64,000 nucleotides of DNA from Garcia nutans (taxonomy: Eukaryota > Streptophyta > Magnoliopsida > Malpighiales > Euphorbiaceae), in contig CANTUV010000008.1 of NCBI GenBank assembly GCA_947685225.1, positions 37,631,501-37,695,500 of the forward strand, written 5' to 3'. Under the pieces are notes generated by a model. That model was not told the origin of the DNA. It did not search any database and saw nothing but the letters and a program-made list of their open reading frames with translations. The translations under genes were made by a program, and so were the position numbers. This document shows positions 30,589-42,429 of the stretch, piece after piece. The number at the start of each line of letters is the position of its first letter. The stretch's first letter is position 1.

Positions 30589-33500
30589 ATGGTATCTCGG
30601 CCGCATCAGGCTGCTGAGGGTAGTGCAAAGAGTGTGGCTCCAGATGAGGGTAGAGATGGAGCTAGAGTTGTATCTGCTAGTGAGGCGTCTGTTTCTGTGC
30701 CTGTGAGACTAGCAGCTGATGAGGTTCCGCCTGGCTGGGTATGGTATATGGTAGAGTTGCTGAGGCAGGCTCTAGTTCCGCAGCCTCCATAGCCACAGCC
30801 GTAGTTGCCGGTGAGGTAGTATGATAAATTGAGAAAGTATGGGGCTGAGGACTTTGTTGGTACTACAGATCTTGCTATAGCAGAGCAGTGGCTAGAACTG
30901 GTTCAGAGGATATTTATTCAGTTATAGGCTAGTCCAGAAGAGAAGTTTGATTATGCCAGATCTCTTCTGCAGAGAGATGCATATGATTGGTGGAAGACAG
31001 TTCCACATGCTCTAGATGATCCACCAGTCCTGACCTATGATAATTTCCTGCGGAATTTGACCAGAAGTATACTCCGAGAGAGTATAAAGATGCAAGGAAG
31101 ATGGAATTACTGAGTCTGAGACAGGATACCAGGACAGTGACCGAGTATGAGATCGAGTTTATCCGGTTGAGTCACTATGCTGGTCGGATCATTTCTGACG
31201 AGTTTGATAGGTGTAGGAGGTTTGAGGAGGGACTGAGACCCTCTATCATGTGCATCATCACTGGCTCTCGGTATCAAGATTTCTCCCAGTTAGTTGCAGC
31301 TGCCAGGAGTGTTGAGAGGGTGCAGAGTCTTGCAGTAACTGCCAGGGTTGAGGAGACCAGAGTTAGGAGACCCCAGAGTGAGGCAGGGTCTTCATCAGTG
31401 AAGAGAGGCCGAGGGGAACATTTTCAGAGGGTTTAGTAGGAGCCAGGGGCAATTTGGCAGGTCAATACAGCAGCAGAGATAGTGGCAGAGACCTACAGTT
31501 TCAGTGGCTAGTGCTCCAACTCCAGTGGCTCAGAGACCTACTCCACCTACTTACGTTCATTATGGTAGAGTACATGGAGGTGTCTGCTGGTGGAGAGGTG
31601 CTTCGGGAGTGTGTTTTAGATGTGGGTCATCAGACCATTTTATCAGAGATTATCCCGAGCCACCGGATGTTAGGCAGGCAGATACTGCATCTTCTCGACC
31701 CAGTGTCAGAGGTGGTCGTGGTGGCAGAGGTTTTAGTAGAGGTGGTCGACCTGGGTTTTGTCAAAGAGGAGGCTCTATATCCGGAGGCAGTAGGCCAGAT
31801 GAGGCTGGGCCATCTCAGCAGGTTTATGTGAAGCAGAGGTAGCCGGATGCTTCAACCATCATTGCGGGTACATTTTCTTTATTTGGTATTTCAGTCCTTG
31901 CTCTATTAGATCCTGGATCTACGCATTCATACATAAGTGCATCCATCTTGCCTGTGTCTGAATTGCATTCTGAGTCCCTAGGATTTGATGTCTCGGTGAC
32001 AAATCCTTTAGGGCATAGTGTTGTGGTGAGCAGGGTGCACTGAGATAGTCCAGTTGTTGTTCAAGATGAGGAGTTTCTCGATGACCTGATTGAGATGCCT
32101 TTAAGGGAATATGATCTGATTTTTGGCATGGATTGGTTATCCAAGCATGGGGCTATGGTAGACTGTCAGAAGAAATGTGTTACTTTGAGAACACGGGATG
32201 GTAGGGATGTTATAGTATCTAGTGAGTAGAGGTATCTTTCATCTATGTTTGTTTCAGTTGTTTTAGCTGGGAGGATGATTCAGAAGGGATGTGAGGCTTA
32301 TCTTGCTCATGTTGTAGATACTAGAGTAGTGGGATCCCGCTTGAAAGTATACCCACAGTTGCTAAGTTTCCAAATGTTTTCCCTGATGAGTTGCCAGGGG
32401 TACTTCCTAAGAGAGAAGTGGAGTTTGGTATCGATTTGTTGCCTGGTACCACTCCTATCTCTATTACCCCTTATCGAATGGCACCTGCTGAGTTGAGAGA
32501 GTTGAAGGGGCAGTTGCAGGAGTTATTGGATAAAGGGTTTATCCGTCCTAGTGTGTCCCCGTGGGGAGCGCCTGTATTGTTTCTGAAGAAGAAGGATGGC
32601 ACCATAAGATTGTGTATTGATTATAGGTAGTTGAATAAGGTGACCATTAAGAACAAGTATCCTTTACCTCAGATAGATGATCTCTATGATCAGTTGAAGG
32701 GAGCAGCAGTATTCTCTAAGATTGATTTGAGATCAGGGTACCATCAGTTGAGAGTCAGAGATGTGGATGTACCCAAGACAGCTTTTCGTACGAGATATGG
32801 GCATTATGTGTTTCTGGTGATGCCCTTCGGATTGACAAATGCACCAGCAGCTTTTGTGGATTTGATGAACAGGGTATTCAGACCAAATTTAGATCAGTTT
32901 GTGGTAGTCTTCATTGATGACATTTTGGTGTATTCGCATAATGAGGAGGATCATGATAGACATTTGCGGATCATATTTCAGACTCTGAGAGAGAAGCAAT
33001 TGTATGCTAAACTGTCTAAGTGTGAGTTATGGCTCTATCAGGTAGCTTTTCTTGGTCATGTGGTTTCAGCAGAGGGTATTAGAGCTGATCCGAGTAAAGT
33101 TGAGGTTATCTTGAATTGGTATCCACCGAAGACTGTGATAGAGGTTAGAAGTTTTCTGGGATTGGCAGGCTATTATCATCGATTTGTGAAGGGTTTTTCT
33201 ATAATAGCTACACCACTCACTAGATTACTTCAGAAAGGAGTTAAATTTGTGTGGACAGATCGGTGTCAGGCGAGTTTTGAGCAACTGAGGGAGATGTTGA
33301 CTCAAGCTCCTATCCTTACCCTGCCTGTGGAAGGTAAACCATATGCGATATATAATGATGCTTCACACAGTGGTTTAGGTTGTGTTCTGATGCACGAGGG
33401 TAGAGTCATTGCTTATGCCTCTCGAAAGTTGAAACCGCATGAGTTGAATTATCCGACGCATGAATTGGAATTAGCAGCAATAGTTTTTGCCTTGAAGTTT

Positions 33501-35239
33501 TGGCGGCATTATTTGTATGGGGAAAAGTGTTTCATTTATATGGATCACAAGAGTTTGAAATACCTGGGTGTTCAGAGAGAGCTGAATCTTCGGCAGAGAC
33601 GGTGGTTAGAGTTGATTAAAGACTACGACTGTTTGATTGATTATCATCCTGGTAAGGCAAATGTTGTTGCTGATGCCTTGAGTCGAAAATCTTTGGCAGG
33701 TTTGACTACTTATTCGCTCTCGTTGCTTGTTGAGTTGAGAGTGTTGCATGCTAGATTTGAATCTTCTGATGATGGTGCTCTGATGGCTCAGTTGCAGTTG
33801 AGGCCAGTCTTGTTGGATCATATTAGGGAGGCTCAATTAGCAGATGAGAGAATTCAAAAAATTGTGTTGGTTTATCAGAAGGGGGAGAGTTAAGACTTTT
33901 ATGTGAGGAATGATGGAAGTCTATGGTACAGATATAGATTGTGTATTCTTGACGATGCAGAATTGAAAAGAATGATATTAGAGGAAGCACATCAGTCATT
34001 TTTTGCTATGTAACCTGGGAGTACCAAGATGTATCAGGACTTGAAGCGACATTATTGGTGGTCAAGTATGAAGAGGGACATAGCAGAGTTTGTATCTAGA
34101 TGCCTCACTTGCCAGAAAGTGAAGGCTGAGCACCAAGTTTCTTTAGGATTGCTCCAACCTTTATCAGCGTCAAAGTGGAAATGGGAGCGAGTGACAATGG
34201 ATTTTGTGACTGGACTGCCTTTGACCTAGAAGAAGCATGATGCAATCTGGGTGATAGTTGATCAGATGACAAAGAAAGCTCATTTTCTTCTAGTTCGGAT
34301 GGATTTTTCTCTTGAGAGGTTAGCTGAGCTGTATATCAATGAGATAGTAAGGTTGCATGGAGTCCCAGTTTATTTAGTGTCAGATCGAGATTGCTGGTTT
34401 ACTTTGAGGTTTTGGAAGAGTTTGCATAATGCTTTGGGTTCTCGATTGCATTTCAGTATTGCTTTCCATCCTCAGACAGATGGACAGTCAGAGAGAGTGA
34501 AACAAATTCTGGAGGATATGTTGAGGAGTTGTATCATTGATTTTGCCGGAATTGGGATAGATTTTTGCCATTAATTGAGTTTGCTTATAACAACAGTCAT
34601 CAGTTGAGTATTGGGATGACTCCTTATGAGGCTTTATATGGCAGGAGATGCAGGGCACCTTTTTGTTGGGATGAAGTTAGAGAAGGTAAACTGGTTAGTC
34701 CAGATTTGATTAAGGAAACAGAGGAGAAAGTGGAGGTGATTCGGGGTCATTTGAAAGCAGCTTCAGACCGACAGAAATCCTATTCAGATTTAAAGAGAAG
34801 AGACATAGAGTTTAGTGTGGGAGATAAAGTGTTTCTAAAGGTGTCTCCATAGAAGAAGATTTTGAGATTTGGCCGCAAAGGGAAGTTGAGTCCTCGTTTC
34901 ATAGGACCATATGAGGTGTTGGAGAGAGTTGGTAAAGTGGCTTATAGACTAGCTTTGCCACCTGAGTTGGTTCGAATACATAATATTTTCCATGTCTCGA
35001 TGCTTCAGAGATATAGGTCTAACCCATCTCATATCTTGTCAGTGGAGTCCATTGAGGTGAGTCCAGATCTGACTTACGATGAAGAACCAGTGGCGATTTT
35101 GGCACGAGAGTTTAAAGCATTGAGGAATAAGAGGGTGCCACTTGTGAAAGTCCTTTGGAGGAATTATGCAACTGAGGAGGCAACATAGAAAAGTGAGCAA
35201 GCAATGCATAGTCAGTTTCCCCAATTGGTCCAAACTTGA
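30589..35239 (+). pseudogene. gag-pol: H gag-pol polyprotein, decayed
   Basis: It starts with ATG at 30589 (MVSRPHQAAEGSAKS) and follows the J polyprotein end to end. Gag domain 30820-31430; zinc knuckle at 31615 with the last Cys changed to Tyr (CFRCGSSDHFIRDY); protease DPGSTHSY near 31909; RT with FIDDILVYS near 32920; RNase H near 33350-33560; integrase zinc domain 34000-34110; core with VSDRD near 34380 and DGQSERV near 34480; GPY near 34905; chromodomain tail to TGA 35237. At least twelve in-frame stops, mainly TAG at former CAG or TGG codons (30790, 30805, 30925, 32626, 34227, 34850, 35187), and one-base frameshifts near 31051, 31410 and 34549 make it inactive. Confidence 0.93.
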
Positions 35240-35271
35240 GGACAGGTAATTTCGAGGACAAAATTTGTTTT

Positions 35272-35283
35272 AGGGGGAGAGAA
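35272..35283 (+). other. Polypurine tract of H
   Basis: AGGGGGAGAGAA just before the 3' LTR. Confidence 0.88.
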
Positions 35284-35673
35284 TAGTAACATCCTAAAAT
35301 TTTTGAAAATTTATAATTTTTGAAAAATTGGATAAAATAAATTATAATTTAAGAGGATAAATTAAATTAATAGGTTTAAATGAAAAATGAAGGGATTTTA
35401 AATGAAAAAGTGGAATATATATGTGATATATATGCAAAATATACATAACATATATAAAAGTCAACACTTTGTAAAAGAAAAGGATATTTCGGTAATTAAA
35501 TCATATAAATTCAAAATTAAAAAAAATAATTCAAAAATAAATTATTTTTGAATGGAAGAGGAAAATTAGGACTTTTAATTTATTAAAAAAATAATTAAAT
35601 AATTAAATATTAAATTATTTTAATATATATATGTATGGTTAAAAAAAAGATGAAAGGAAAAGAATATTAAAAG

Positions 35674-35717
35674 TCTTCTTCTTCTTCTTCTTCTTCTTCT
35701 TCTTCTTCTTCTTCTTC
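35674..35717. repeat. (CTT)n microsatellite
   Basis: About fourteen uninterrupted CTT units in the leader part of the H 3' LTR, where the other LTRs have only a looser pyrimidine-rich run. Confidence 0.95.
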
Positions 35718-37248
35718 AAGAACGTGGCTTCCATGGGAGCTTGAAGACCAAGGATTTTGCTTCTTCCATACTTCATAAATTGAAGGAATTAACAAGTTTC
35801 AAGTGGATTTTTGGTGATTTCCACCAAAATTAGTAAGTTTCCATCTCTTTTCTTTGAATTCCTTGGAAATTTAGATTATGTGAGTTTTGAGATTGTATGT
35901 AGTATGTTATAATTGTTGGAATTGGTGTGTATGATGTTATTTTGGGTAGTTAACAATGATTCTAAGGTTAGATAGAAGAGACGATGGAGTTTAGTTAAAG
36001 AATGGTGAAGAGAGAGAATTTAGGGTTATGGATTTTTGGAGTTTTGAAAACATGAACTTTAATTGTGCAAATTGATTCCAAATAAGTTTTATTTTATTCA
36101 TAAACAAGTATTTTAAAGTCAAATATTGGATTTGGTGGTGTTGGGTTGGAGTTTGAGAATGGAAGTGGAGATTTAGGGTTTTGGAAAAGTGATTTTCCAA
36201 AGTGGTTGAATTGTGTGATTTTATTTGTTTAAGCATGTTGTTTAGTGTTAAAAGTGATGAATATAAGCTTAGAATGAGCAATGGATTGTGTTGGAATGGA
36301 AAACCTTCAATGTGGGAAGGTTATGCCATTTTTTAGATCTTATGTATAATAGTGTATTTTTATAATGTAAATGATTTTAAAGTATTAAAATATGTTTTTA
36401 ATAATATAAATAAACTTAAAATACTAATTTAATTGTAGTAGAATGAAATTCTAATGTTGAAGTAAGGAAAGGATAAATTTTTGGAAATTTGTAGGAGTGA
36501 TGTGTAATTATGGTTTAATGATGGAAATGCAATTAAATGTGATACTAAATGATTATTTGCTATCACATTTTGTTTAGACATTGAGGGAGGTTGATTTGCT
36601 TCATCCAAGTGGTGAAGGGCAAGTTCGAAAGATTGGATTGAAGGTTGTTTTTAGCTTGCTTTGGGTTGCTAGTGGAGGTATATACAAACTTTGAATATAA
36701 TGTCTATATTTGCATAACATTTGGACTTAACACATTTTGGTTGAAAAATGTTTTAAGTTACTTGGTTCATTGATTGTGTATGAATAATATGCTATGACAT
36801 TTGTAATGTCATATATGTGTTAAGTGCATTGTGAAAAGCTATTGATAATGGCTAATTTGTGTAACATGTGAAATATGCATATTATGTGAAAATACCCAAA
36901 GTAATTGGGTAATGTGTTGTGAATGCAAAAATGAGATATGTGTAATAATGAAATGAATTGATATTGATAAAAATGAGAAAAGTGACAAAAGTGAAAACAA
37001 AATAAGAAAGATGTGAAAAATGAGAAACATGAGAAAAAAAATGTGAAAATAAGGCAATGTGCCTAGATTGAATATGTGACAATGAGAAAGAAATTGATAA
37101 TGAGAAAAACGAATAAATGAAAAAAAAGTGAGAAAAAGATGATATAATAAGGCAATGTGCCTAGTTTAATAATGAGAAAATGTGAAAAGTTTTGATAAAG
37201 GAATTATGAAAGAATTTGATAATGAGAAAAATGAATAAATTGTGTGCC

Positions 37249-37581
37249 TTGCATGTTATTCAATTTTCAAAGTTCTGGGTTTGGTGGCATGCCTAAGATT
37301 ACCTACGGGCTATATGCTGGAATGGTGAAAAGACTGGATCGTAAGCCAGGCCAGCTGATAAATATGATGTTTTTGGGTGAAAAGACTAGGCTGTAAGCCT
37401 CAAAAACTATAGCAGTCTAGCTGGGTTGAGGACCAAGATACTGGGGCCTAAGGGTCTAGCCGGGTTGAGGTCCAAGAGACTGGGGCTGTTACATTATCCA
37501 TGGATATATTGCCTACGGGGCTAGACACATGGTGTCATTATGGACCAAAGTAGTAACTCTGAAATTTTAATAACATATTAG
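37249..37581 (+). repeat. Fold-back module of LTR (H 3' copy)
   Basis: Same arms and loop units as the H 5' copy, with scattered differences. Confidence 0.78.
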
Positions 37582-37774
37582 ATCTTTTTTGGGCCCATGC
37601 TTATCTTTGTTTTACTGTAAATTATGAATTATGATACAATTGAGTAATATAATGTTATGAGTTGTGCTTATGAAATTTTTAAAAAATATAAGGAAGTGGA
37701 TTGATGTGACAACTATATGCATTGTGCATTTGGTATTGTATTGAGTTATATTGTTATTATCAAAGTTTGTACCA

Positions 37775-37810
37775 CTAGGCTTCGGCTTAGAGTGATTGTT
37801 TCCATCGCGC
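37775..37810 (+). promoter_or_regulatory. Paired stem-loops in LTR (H 3' copy)
   Basis: CTAGGC-TTCG-GCTTAG has one G-T wobble and a TTCG loop closed by C-G, which at RNA level is the very stable UUCG tetraloop. GAGTGAT/ATCGCGC and CAGGT follow. Confidence 0.7.
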
Positions 37811-38459
37811 AGGTGACAGGGTAGATCTAGTTGAGCCAGAGAGTTCTTCTAGACCAGGTCAGGTCTAGACTTGTAGTTGAGCTTGTTGAGTTGCTATCGG
37901 GATCAGAAACAATGACTGCAGCATGTATATATTTTTATGTTATTGTAAATTTTGAGTTTTATGCATAATATATTATGTTTTGAATTTTACGTATTGTATA
38001 TTATAAAGAATGTTTGGGTCAATGTATTTGAAATGAGAGAGTAAGTGTGTTTTAAATTATATATATCTATATGTATAAATGTTTGAGAAACTTGGTGAAC
38101 TTGAGAAGTATGGTTGAGATGGTGATTGGAAATTATTTGGGAGTATTTTCTTTTTTGCAGGTTGTGTTTTGATAAATTTTGGGATGTCCAAAATACAGAC
38201 AAAACTCTGGCAAATTTTTCCCAAAGATTTATATATATATTATTTATTTTGGGTTCTTATAATAAGTAAAGAATATTTATATTCTATTTAATTTTTATAT
38301 ATTTAGAATTTAAAATTTAAAATTGGAAATGTGAAAATTTTTTATGAAACCAGTCTGTAACATTTTTGTATCGTATATGCATATTTTACATATGCTAGAA
38401 ATATGTATTGTACGTATATAGGGTATAAGGGTGTTACAGGGAGTTCATTGTTGCTTCAG

Positions 38460-38745
38460 GTAATTACCTAAACTGCCCTTTCAGTTTTCAATTTAGGTTT
38501 TTTTTATTGCTCTAATTTTTGCCTAGTCCGCCCATGCGGGTTTTCGGAACTAGCGAGCTGTTCTAATTTTTGCCTAAGCTGCCCTTGCAGGTTTTTAACT
38601 TAGCAGACCCCTTCTTTTATTATATTTTATATTACTCTAATTTTGTCTAGTTCGCCCATGTGGGTTTTCAAAACTAGCGAGCTGTACTAATTTTTACCTA
38701 AGCTTCCCTTGTGGGTTTTCAACTTAGCGGACCCCTTTTTTTCAA
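38460..38745. repeat. 3' region repeats of element A, first block
   Basis: About five units of 45-55 bases of the form TTTTTGCCTAGTCCGCCC then GCGGGTTTTCRRAACTAGCG. Each holds CCGC/GCGG and CTAG dyads. A second block lies at 39405-39565, with the antisense ORF in between. Confidence 0.8.
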
Positions 38746-38759
38746 TTTTAAATTTTTCT

Positions 38760-39119
38760 TCACAGATTTGGCTTCAGGAGCGTCTCTGCTTGCTTGATAC
38801 TCCATCTATGGATTTTGCCAGATATCTGCCATGACATCATTCTGCTAGGAAACTACTCCATTCTGCTTCTTCGTATGTTGACTGGATCTACTCATGCGCT
38901 GAAGTCAACATCCGTTGGTTAGTACCTTTGTGGAAGATTTCTCGTATCGCCATGTGGACATACTTGATGTATGTTCCTCTTGCTGCTCTTTGTCGAGGTA
39001 CTTGCTATGATCCTCGCCGGCTTGACAATCAGTATGGAGCTGAGCCTCGAGGTTCTGAATTCACTCCCGATTTAGACATGCCTTGTCCGACTGAAGCCTT
39101 CTTAGATCGGCTAAAGTAA
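38760..39119 (+). pseudogene. Antisense ORF remnant in element A, possibly PMD-like
   Basis: Reading plus, opposite to the element, a frame gives WLQERLCLLDTPSMDFARYL, a stop near 38833, then YVDWIYSCAEVNIRWLVPLW, ISRIAMWTYLMYVPLAALCR and an acidic C-terminus to TAA at 39117. The segment reads as a real eroded protein (a Trp/Leu-rich helix block, no low complexity) and resembles the C-terminal part of plant-mobile-domain proteins, but I can only suggest that. Position and orientation match the PMD gene in element D: between pol and 3' LTR, antisense to pol. The upstream part was removed by H or the deletion. Confidence 0.55.
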
Positions 39120-39609
39120 AGCTGGCTTGCATGTTACACTTATCGTCTACCATAGATTTTATATTTGTCAATTTCTTTTAGAAAGTGTATTGTTATGATA
39201 AAAAAATAATAAAAGTAATAATAAAAGATGCTTCTTTTCCTTTTAAAATTTGTCATCACCTTTTGCTATTTGTGTTTATTTATTTCATCCATATCTGGTC
39301 AAATACTTATAATAGTATACATAGAACAATTTTAATATTAATTTTGTTTTATTAAATTGGGGAACAACCAAACAAAAAAGCCAGCATACACAAGATCACT
39401 CCTGTTGCCAACTAGCCCTTTCGGGTTTTCTAATTGACGATTTTCTCTCATTTAGCCCTAATTGTTGCCTAATTCCCCCTTTCGGGTTTTTGGAACTAGC
39501 GGACTGCTATAACTTTTGCCTAGGCCGCCCTTTTTGGGTTTTCAACCTAGCGAGCTCTTTTTTTCTCTCTCTTTTTTTTATACATAAAACCTCTTTAACC
39601 TGTCGATGT
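39120..39609. repeat. Spacer and second repeat block of element A
   Basis: AT-rich spacer, then at 39405-39565 three more units of the GCCTAG/CGGGTTTTC/CTAGCG repeat. TTGGGGAACAACCAAA at 39358 has a close partner at 41577-41600 (reverse sense). I see no gene. Confidence 0.6.
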
Positions 39610-40345
39610 TCACTGCTCACTAAAATCGTTCCCATCCATGTCTGATAACTTCACTGTACCCTTATTCATAACTTGTTTCACAACATATGGCCCTTCCCAG
39701 CTAGGCCTAAATTTTCCTCTTGGATTAGATACATTAGGCTTACATTGTTTCAACACTAAATCCCCAACTCTGAGTTTTTTGATCTTAACCCTTCTATTGT
39801 AAGCCCGAGCTATCCTCCTTTGATACAGTTGATGATGATACAATGCTTTTAATCTTCTCTCCTCTAGTAAAGCTAACTGTGTATCTGCTCATTACCCATT
39901 CCATTTCAGGCAGTTCAGCTTCCAAGACCACTCTTAATGACTTGATCTCAATTTCAATTGGAAACACTGCTTCCATCCCATAAACCAAAGAGAACGGTGT
40001 CATTCCAGTCGATGTTCGCACACTTGTTCTATATCCCCAAAAAGCAAAAGGAAGCATCTCTGATCAATCCCTGTATGTCTTGGTCATCTTGGATAGAATT
40101 TGCTTAATTGTCTTGTTTGTTGCTTCTACTACACCATTTGAGGCTGTCATATGTATTTCTCCTATAATGTCTATCACCCAAGTGGCAAAGGGCCAGGGTG
40201 AAGACATAGAATGCAATTTTTCAGGAGGCATGTGATTCAAATTACATACATCTGACATTGTTGGCACTTCCTTACAAACTCAATACAATCTCTATCCATG
40301 GTCACCCAGTAGTAACCTTGTCGAATTATCTTTTTAACTAGGGCT
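39610..40345 (-). pseudogene. pol: A integrase with core deletion
   Basis: Reverse strand. The zinc-binding region lies at about 40345-40250, then PPEKLHSMSSPWPFATWVID and GEIHMTASNG. At about 40142 it jumps directly to VVEATNKTIKQILSKM. Comparison with E shows that about 100 residues are missing, including the second catalytic aspartate (VDYFSKW and SDNGVQF blocks). The C-terminal part follows in two frames: LPFAFWGYRTSVRTSTGMTP and SLVYGMEAVFPIEIE (40057-39890), then VKIKKLRVGDLVLKQ and FRPSWEGPYVVKQV to 39610. It cannot integrate DNA. Confidence 0.88.
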
Positions 40346-40554
40346 AAACTACTCATGTGTGGACTGCAACTTTTCGTGTGTATTTATGACATGATATGCT
40401 CCACTTCAGGCTTCCTCAAGCACCTTAAGTGCACCCCATCATGCCATCTTCGATATAACTCTCCATGGAAGGTGATGTATTGCAAGGACCACCGCCTTAT
40501 GGCTCTTCTTTCTTTCTTTGTTGCCCCCGAAGGGTATTCCCTTTCCTCAAAAAA

Positions 40555-40962
40555 TCATCTTATGGTATCATACCATGCATCATGGTCTATATCAATTTCC
40601 ATGATTGTCTCATATTCATAGCAAGGAGTTGATGAACTAGTCAAAATCAGAGGCTTGAGGAATAAGTTGACAGGATTTTCCCATTCCAAAGCCAATGTGC
40701 CTAAGGCATCAGCCATCTGGTTTTCTTCTCTTGATAGGTGTATAAACCTGCACTCCTTAAAGTTCTTCTTCATCATGGTCAAGTAATGGTGGTATGGTTT
40801 TAATTTCTCTTCTTTCAACTCCCACTCTCCATTTACTTGGGATACTACAAGCAATGAATCACCAAAAACTTCCACCTTATCCACCTTCATAATCATTAGG
40901 GTTTTCAAACCAAAGATACATGCTTTGTACTCCACCATATTATTGGTTGCCCTGAATTTCAA
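40555..40962 (-). pseudogene. pol: A RNase H (second, Tat-type)
   Basis: Reverse strand, from NNMVEYKACIFGLKTLMIMK through FGDSLLVVSQVNGEWELKE to FIHLSREENQMADALGTLA. It matches the E segment but with an intact frame here. Its upstream edge is the deletion junction at about 40955, which fuses it to the RT palm. The stop at 40555 separates it from the following linker and zinc domain. Confidence 0.85.
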
Positions 40963-41560
40963 CTTCTTTGTTCATCACGTCATGAAATAGTGTGGTGGCC
41001 ATTCTTTGGTAGGCTTCTCCAACATTATTTAAGCCGAACGACATCACCTTATAATAAAATATAGCCCATGTAGTAATGAAAGCAGTTTTGGCTTTATCCT
41101 CTTGGGCCATTAACACTTGGTTGTATCCGGAAAATCTATTTACAAATGAATGTAGCACGCTAGAGGTTGCGCTATCAATGAGGACATCTATATGGGGTAA
41201 AGGAAAATCATCTTTAGAAGAAGCCTTGTTTAAATCTCTTTAGTCAACACAGACCCTAATTCTTCCATCTTTCTTTGGCACGGGTACTATGTTGGCTAGA
41301 CAATCTAGATATTCTATCACTTTAAGGAACTTTACTTGTATTTGTTTAGTGACCTCTTCTTTAACCAATTCAGCCCATTCCGACCTCAAACGCTTAAGCT
41401 TTTGCTTCACAGGTTTCATATGAGTGTAAGTAGGAATAAGATGTTCGGCTATGTCTTGATCTATTCCAAGCATATCCTCATAAGACCAAGCAAATACTTC
41501 CTCAGATTTTTTGAATATTTTTTCAAATCTCTCTCTCTCTCATCAGGAGTAAGGTCGGAT
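40940..41560 (-). pseudogene. pol: A reverse transcriptase lacking the YVDD box
   Basis: Reverse strand. HLIPTYTHMKPVKQKLKRLR and NIVPVPKKDGRIRVCVD (41473-41240), a stop, then SFVNRFSGYNQVLMAQEDKA and FGLNNVGEAYQRMATTLFHD to KEVE at about 40965. In functional relatives the catalytic YVDD follows at this point. Here the sequence passes at once into the RNase H, so the catalytic aspartates, thumb, connection and first RNase H are gone. The junction shares the bases GTTGAAATT. Confidence 0.87.
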
Positions 41561-41640
41561 GCTATGCTAATTTTTTTAGGATTTTTGGTTGTTCCCCAAA
41601 TTTAATGACTATGTATCAACAGAGTTAATATTAAAGATGC

Positions 41641-42354
41641 TCATGTAACTGCTATTTGAATGTATGCAACCATCAAGAGAAACATCTCACAAGTAAAAAA
41701 ATCAGACTTTATTGCATTCATCTTGGAAAAGAAAACATCATCATCCTCATACAAAGTCGACAAATTAAAATCAAAATCAAAATCATTGTTCTCAAAATCA
41801 TAAAGCATAATATTTTCAAACTTCTCTTCAAACAGGGCAGCAATCTCCTCCGAAGTCTTCTCGGTTTTCAGGATAGCTCCCTTCTTCTCTTCTGGATTGG
41901 ACTTCTTGTTAGTTGGCAGGGTGAGCTCTTTCTTCAGTTGTTCCACTAACTCAGCAACATCAGCAAAAATTTCAAAACTCGGGATCAACTTTCCCATGAA
42001 CATGATTGGCTCGAGCTTTCCTTGGAGTGGTCCCATGTCTGGAGCTTTGACAAAGATCTCTTCAAGTGGCGGTAAGCTCATCTTCTCATCCTTCTTTGGC
42101 TGGACATCTTTGTTGGCTTCTTCTTACCCTAATCCTTTCTTGGAAGTTTGAGTTTTGCAATCTGGAAGCTTTGTCAAACCGGCCTCGCCCTTTCCAAGAC
42201 CAGCTCCGGGAAGGTAGATCATGTTCTTCATCATGTTCAAGACCTTAGAGTCCACTGCTTCATCATCAGAAATGGTAGCCACTTGGAAACCATTGAGAGG
42301 CCTCTCAATCATTAGAGCATTAACAACCTCATTATCTTCGGCCTCGATGACCAC
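41641..42354 (-). pseudogene. A G-patch-like segment and pol linker
   Basis: Reverse strand, in the same frame as gag-protease. It reads VVIEAEDNEVVNALMIERP, then the Gly-rich PGAGLGKGEAGLTKL that resembles a G-patch, TAA at 42124, then a charged linker with EEIAALFEEKFENI and DFDFDFNLSTLYEDD to 41641. Tat/Ogre elements often have such a linker between protease and RT. Between 41641 and 41560 several stops and a frame change occur. Confidence 0.7.
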
Positions 42355-42429
42355 TGTCTCATCTCCTTTAGGGAACTTGATCTTTTGATGAAGGGTTGAA
42401 GGAACTCCACCAAGAGGATAAAACCATGG

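Larger units (their letters stand above)
35284..38438 (+). mobile_element. 3' LTR of H
   Basis: It begins TAGTAACATCC (TG decayed to TA) and ends GGGTGTTACA; 3155 bp, the longest Tekay-type LTR here. Contents: a (CTT)n microsatellite, a donor-like ATTAGTAAGT near 35832, purine-rich GAGAAA tracts (36960-37230), the fold-back module 37249-37581, the stem-loop pair 37775-37810 and an acceptor-like TTTTTTGCAG near 38160. The next base is the target inside element A. Confidence 0.92.
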
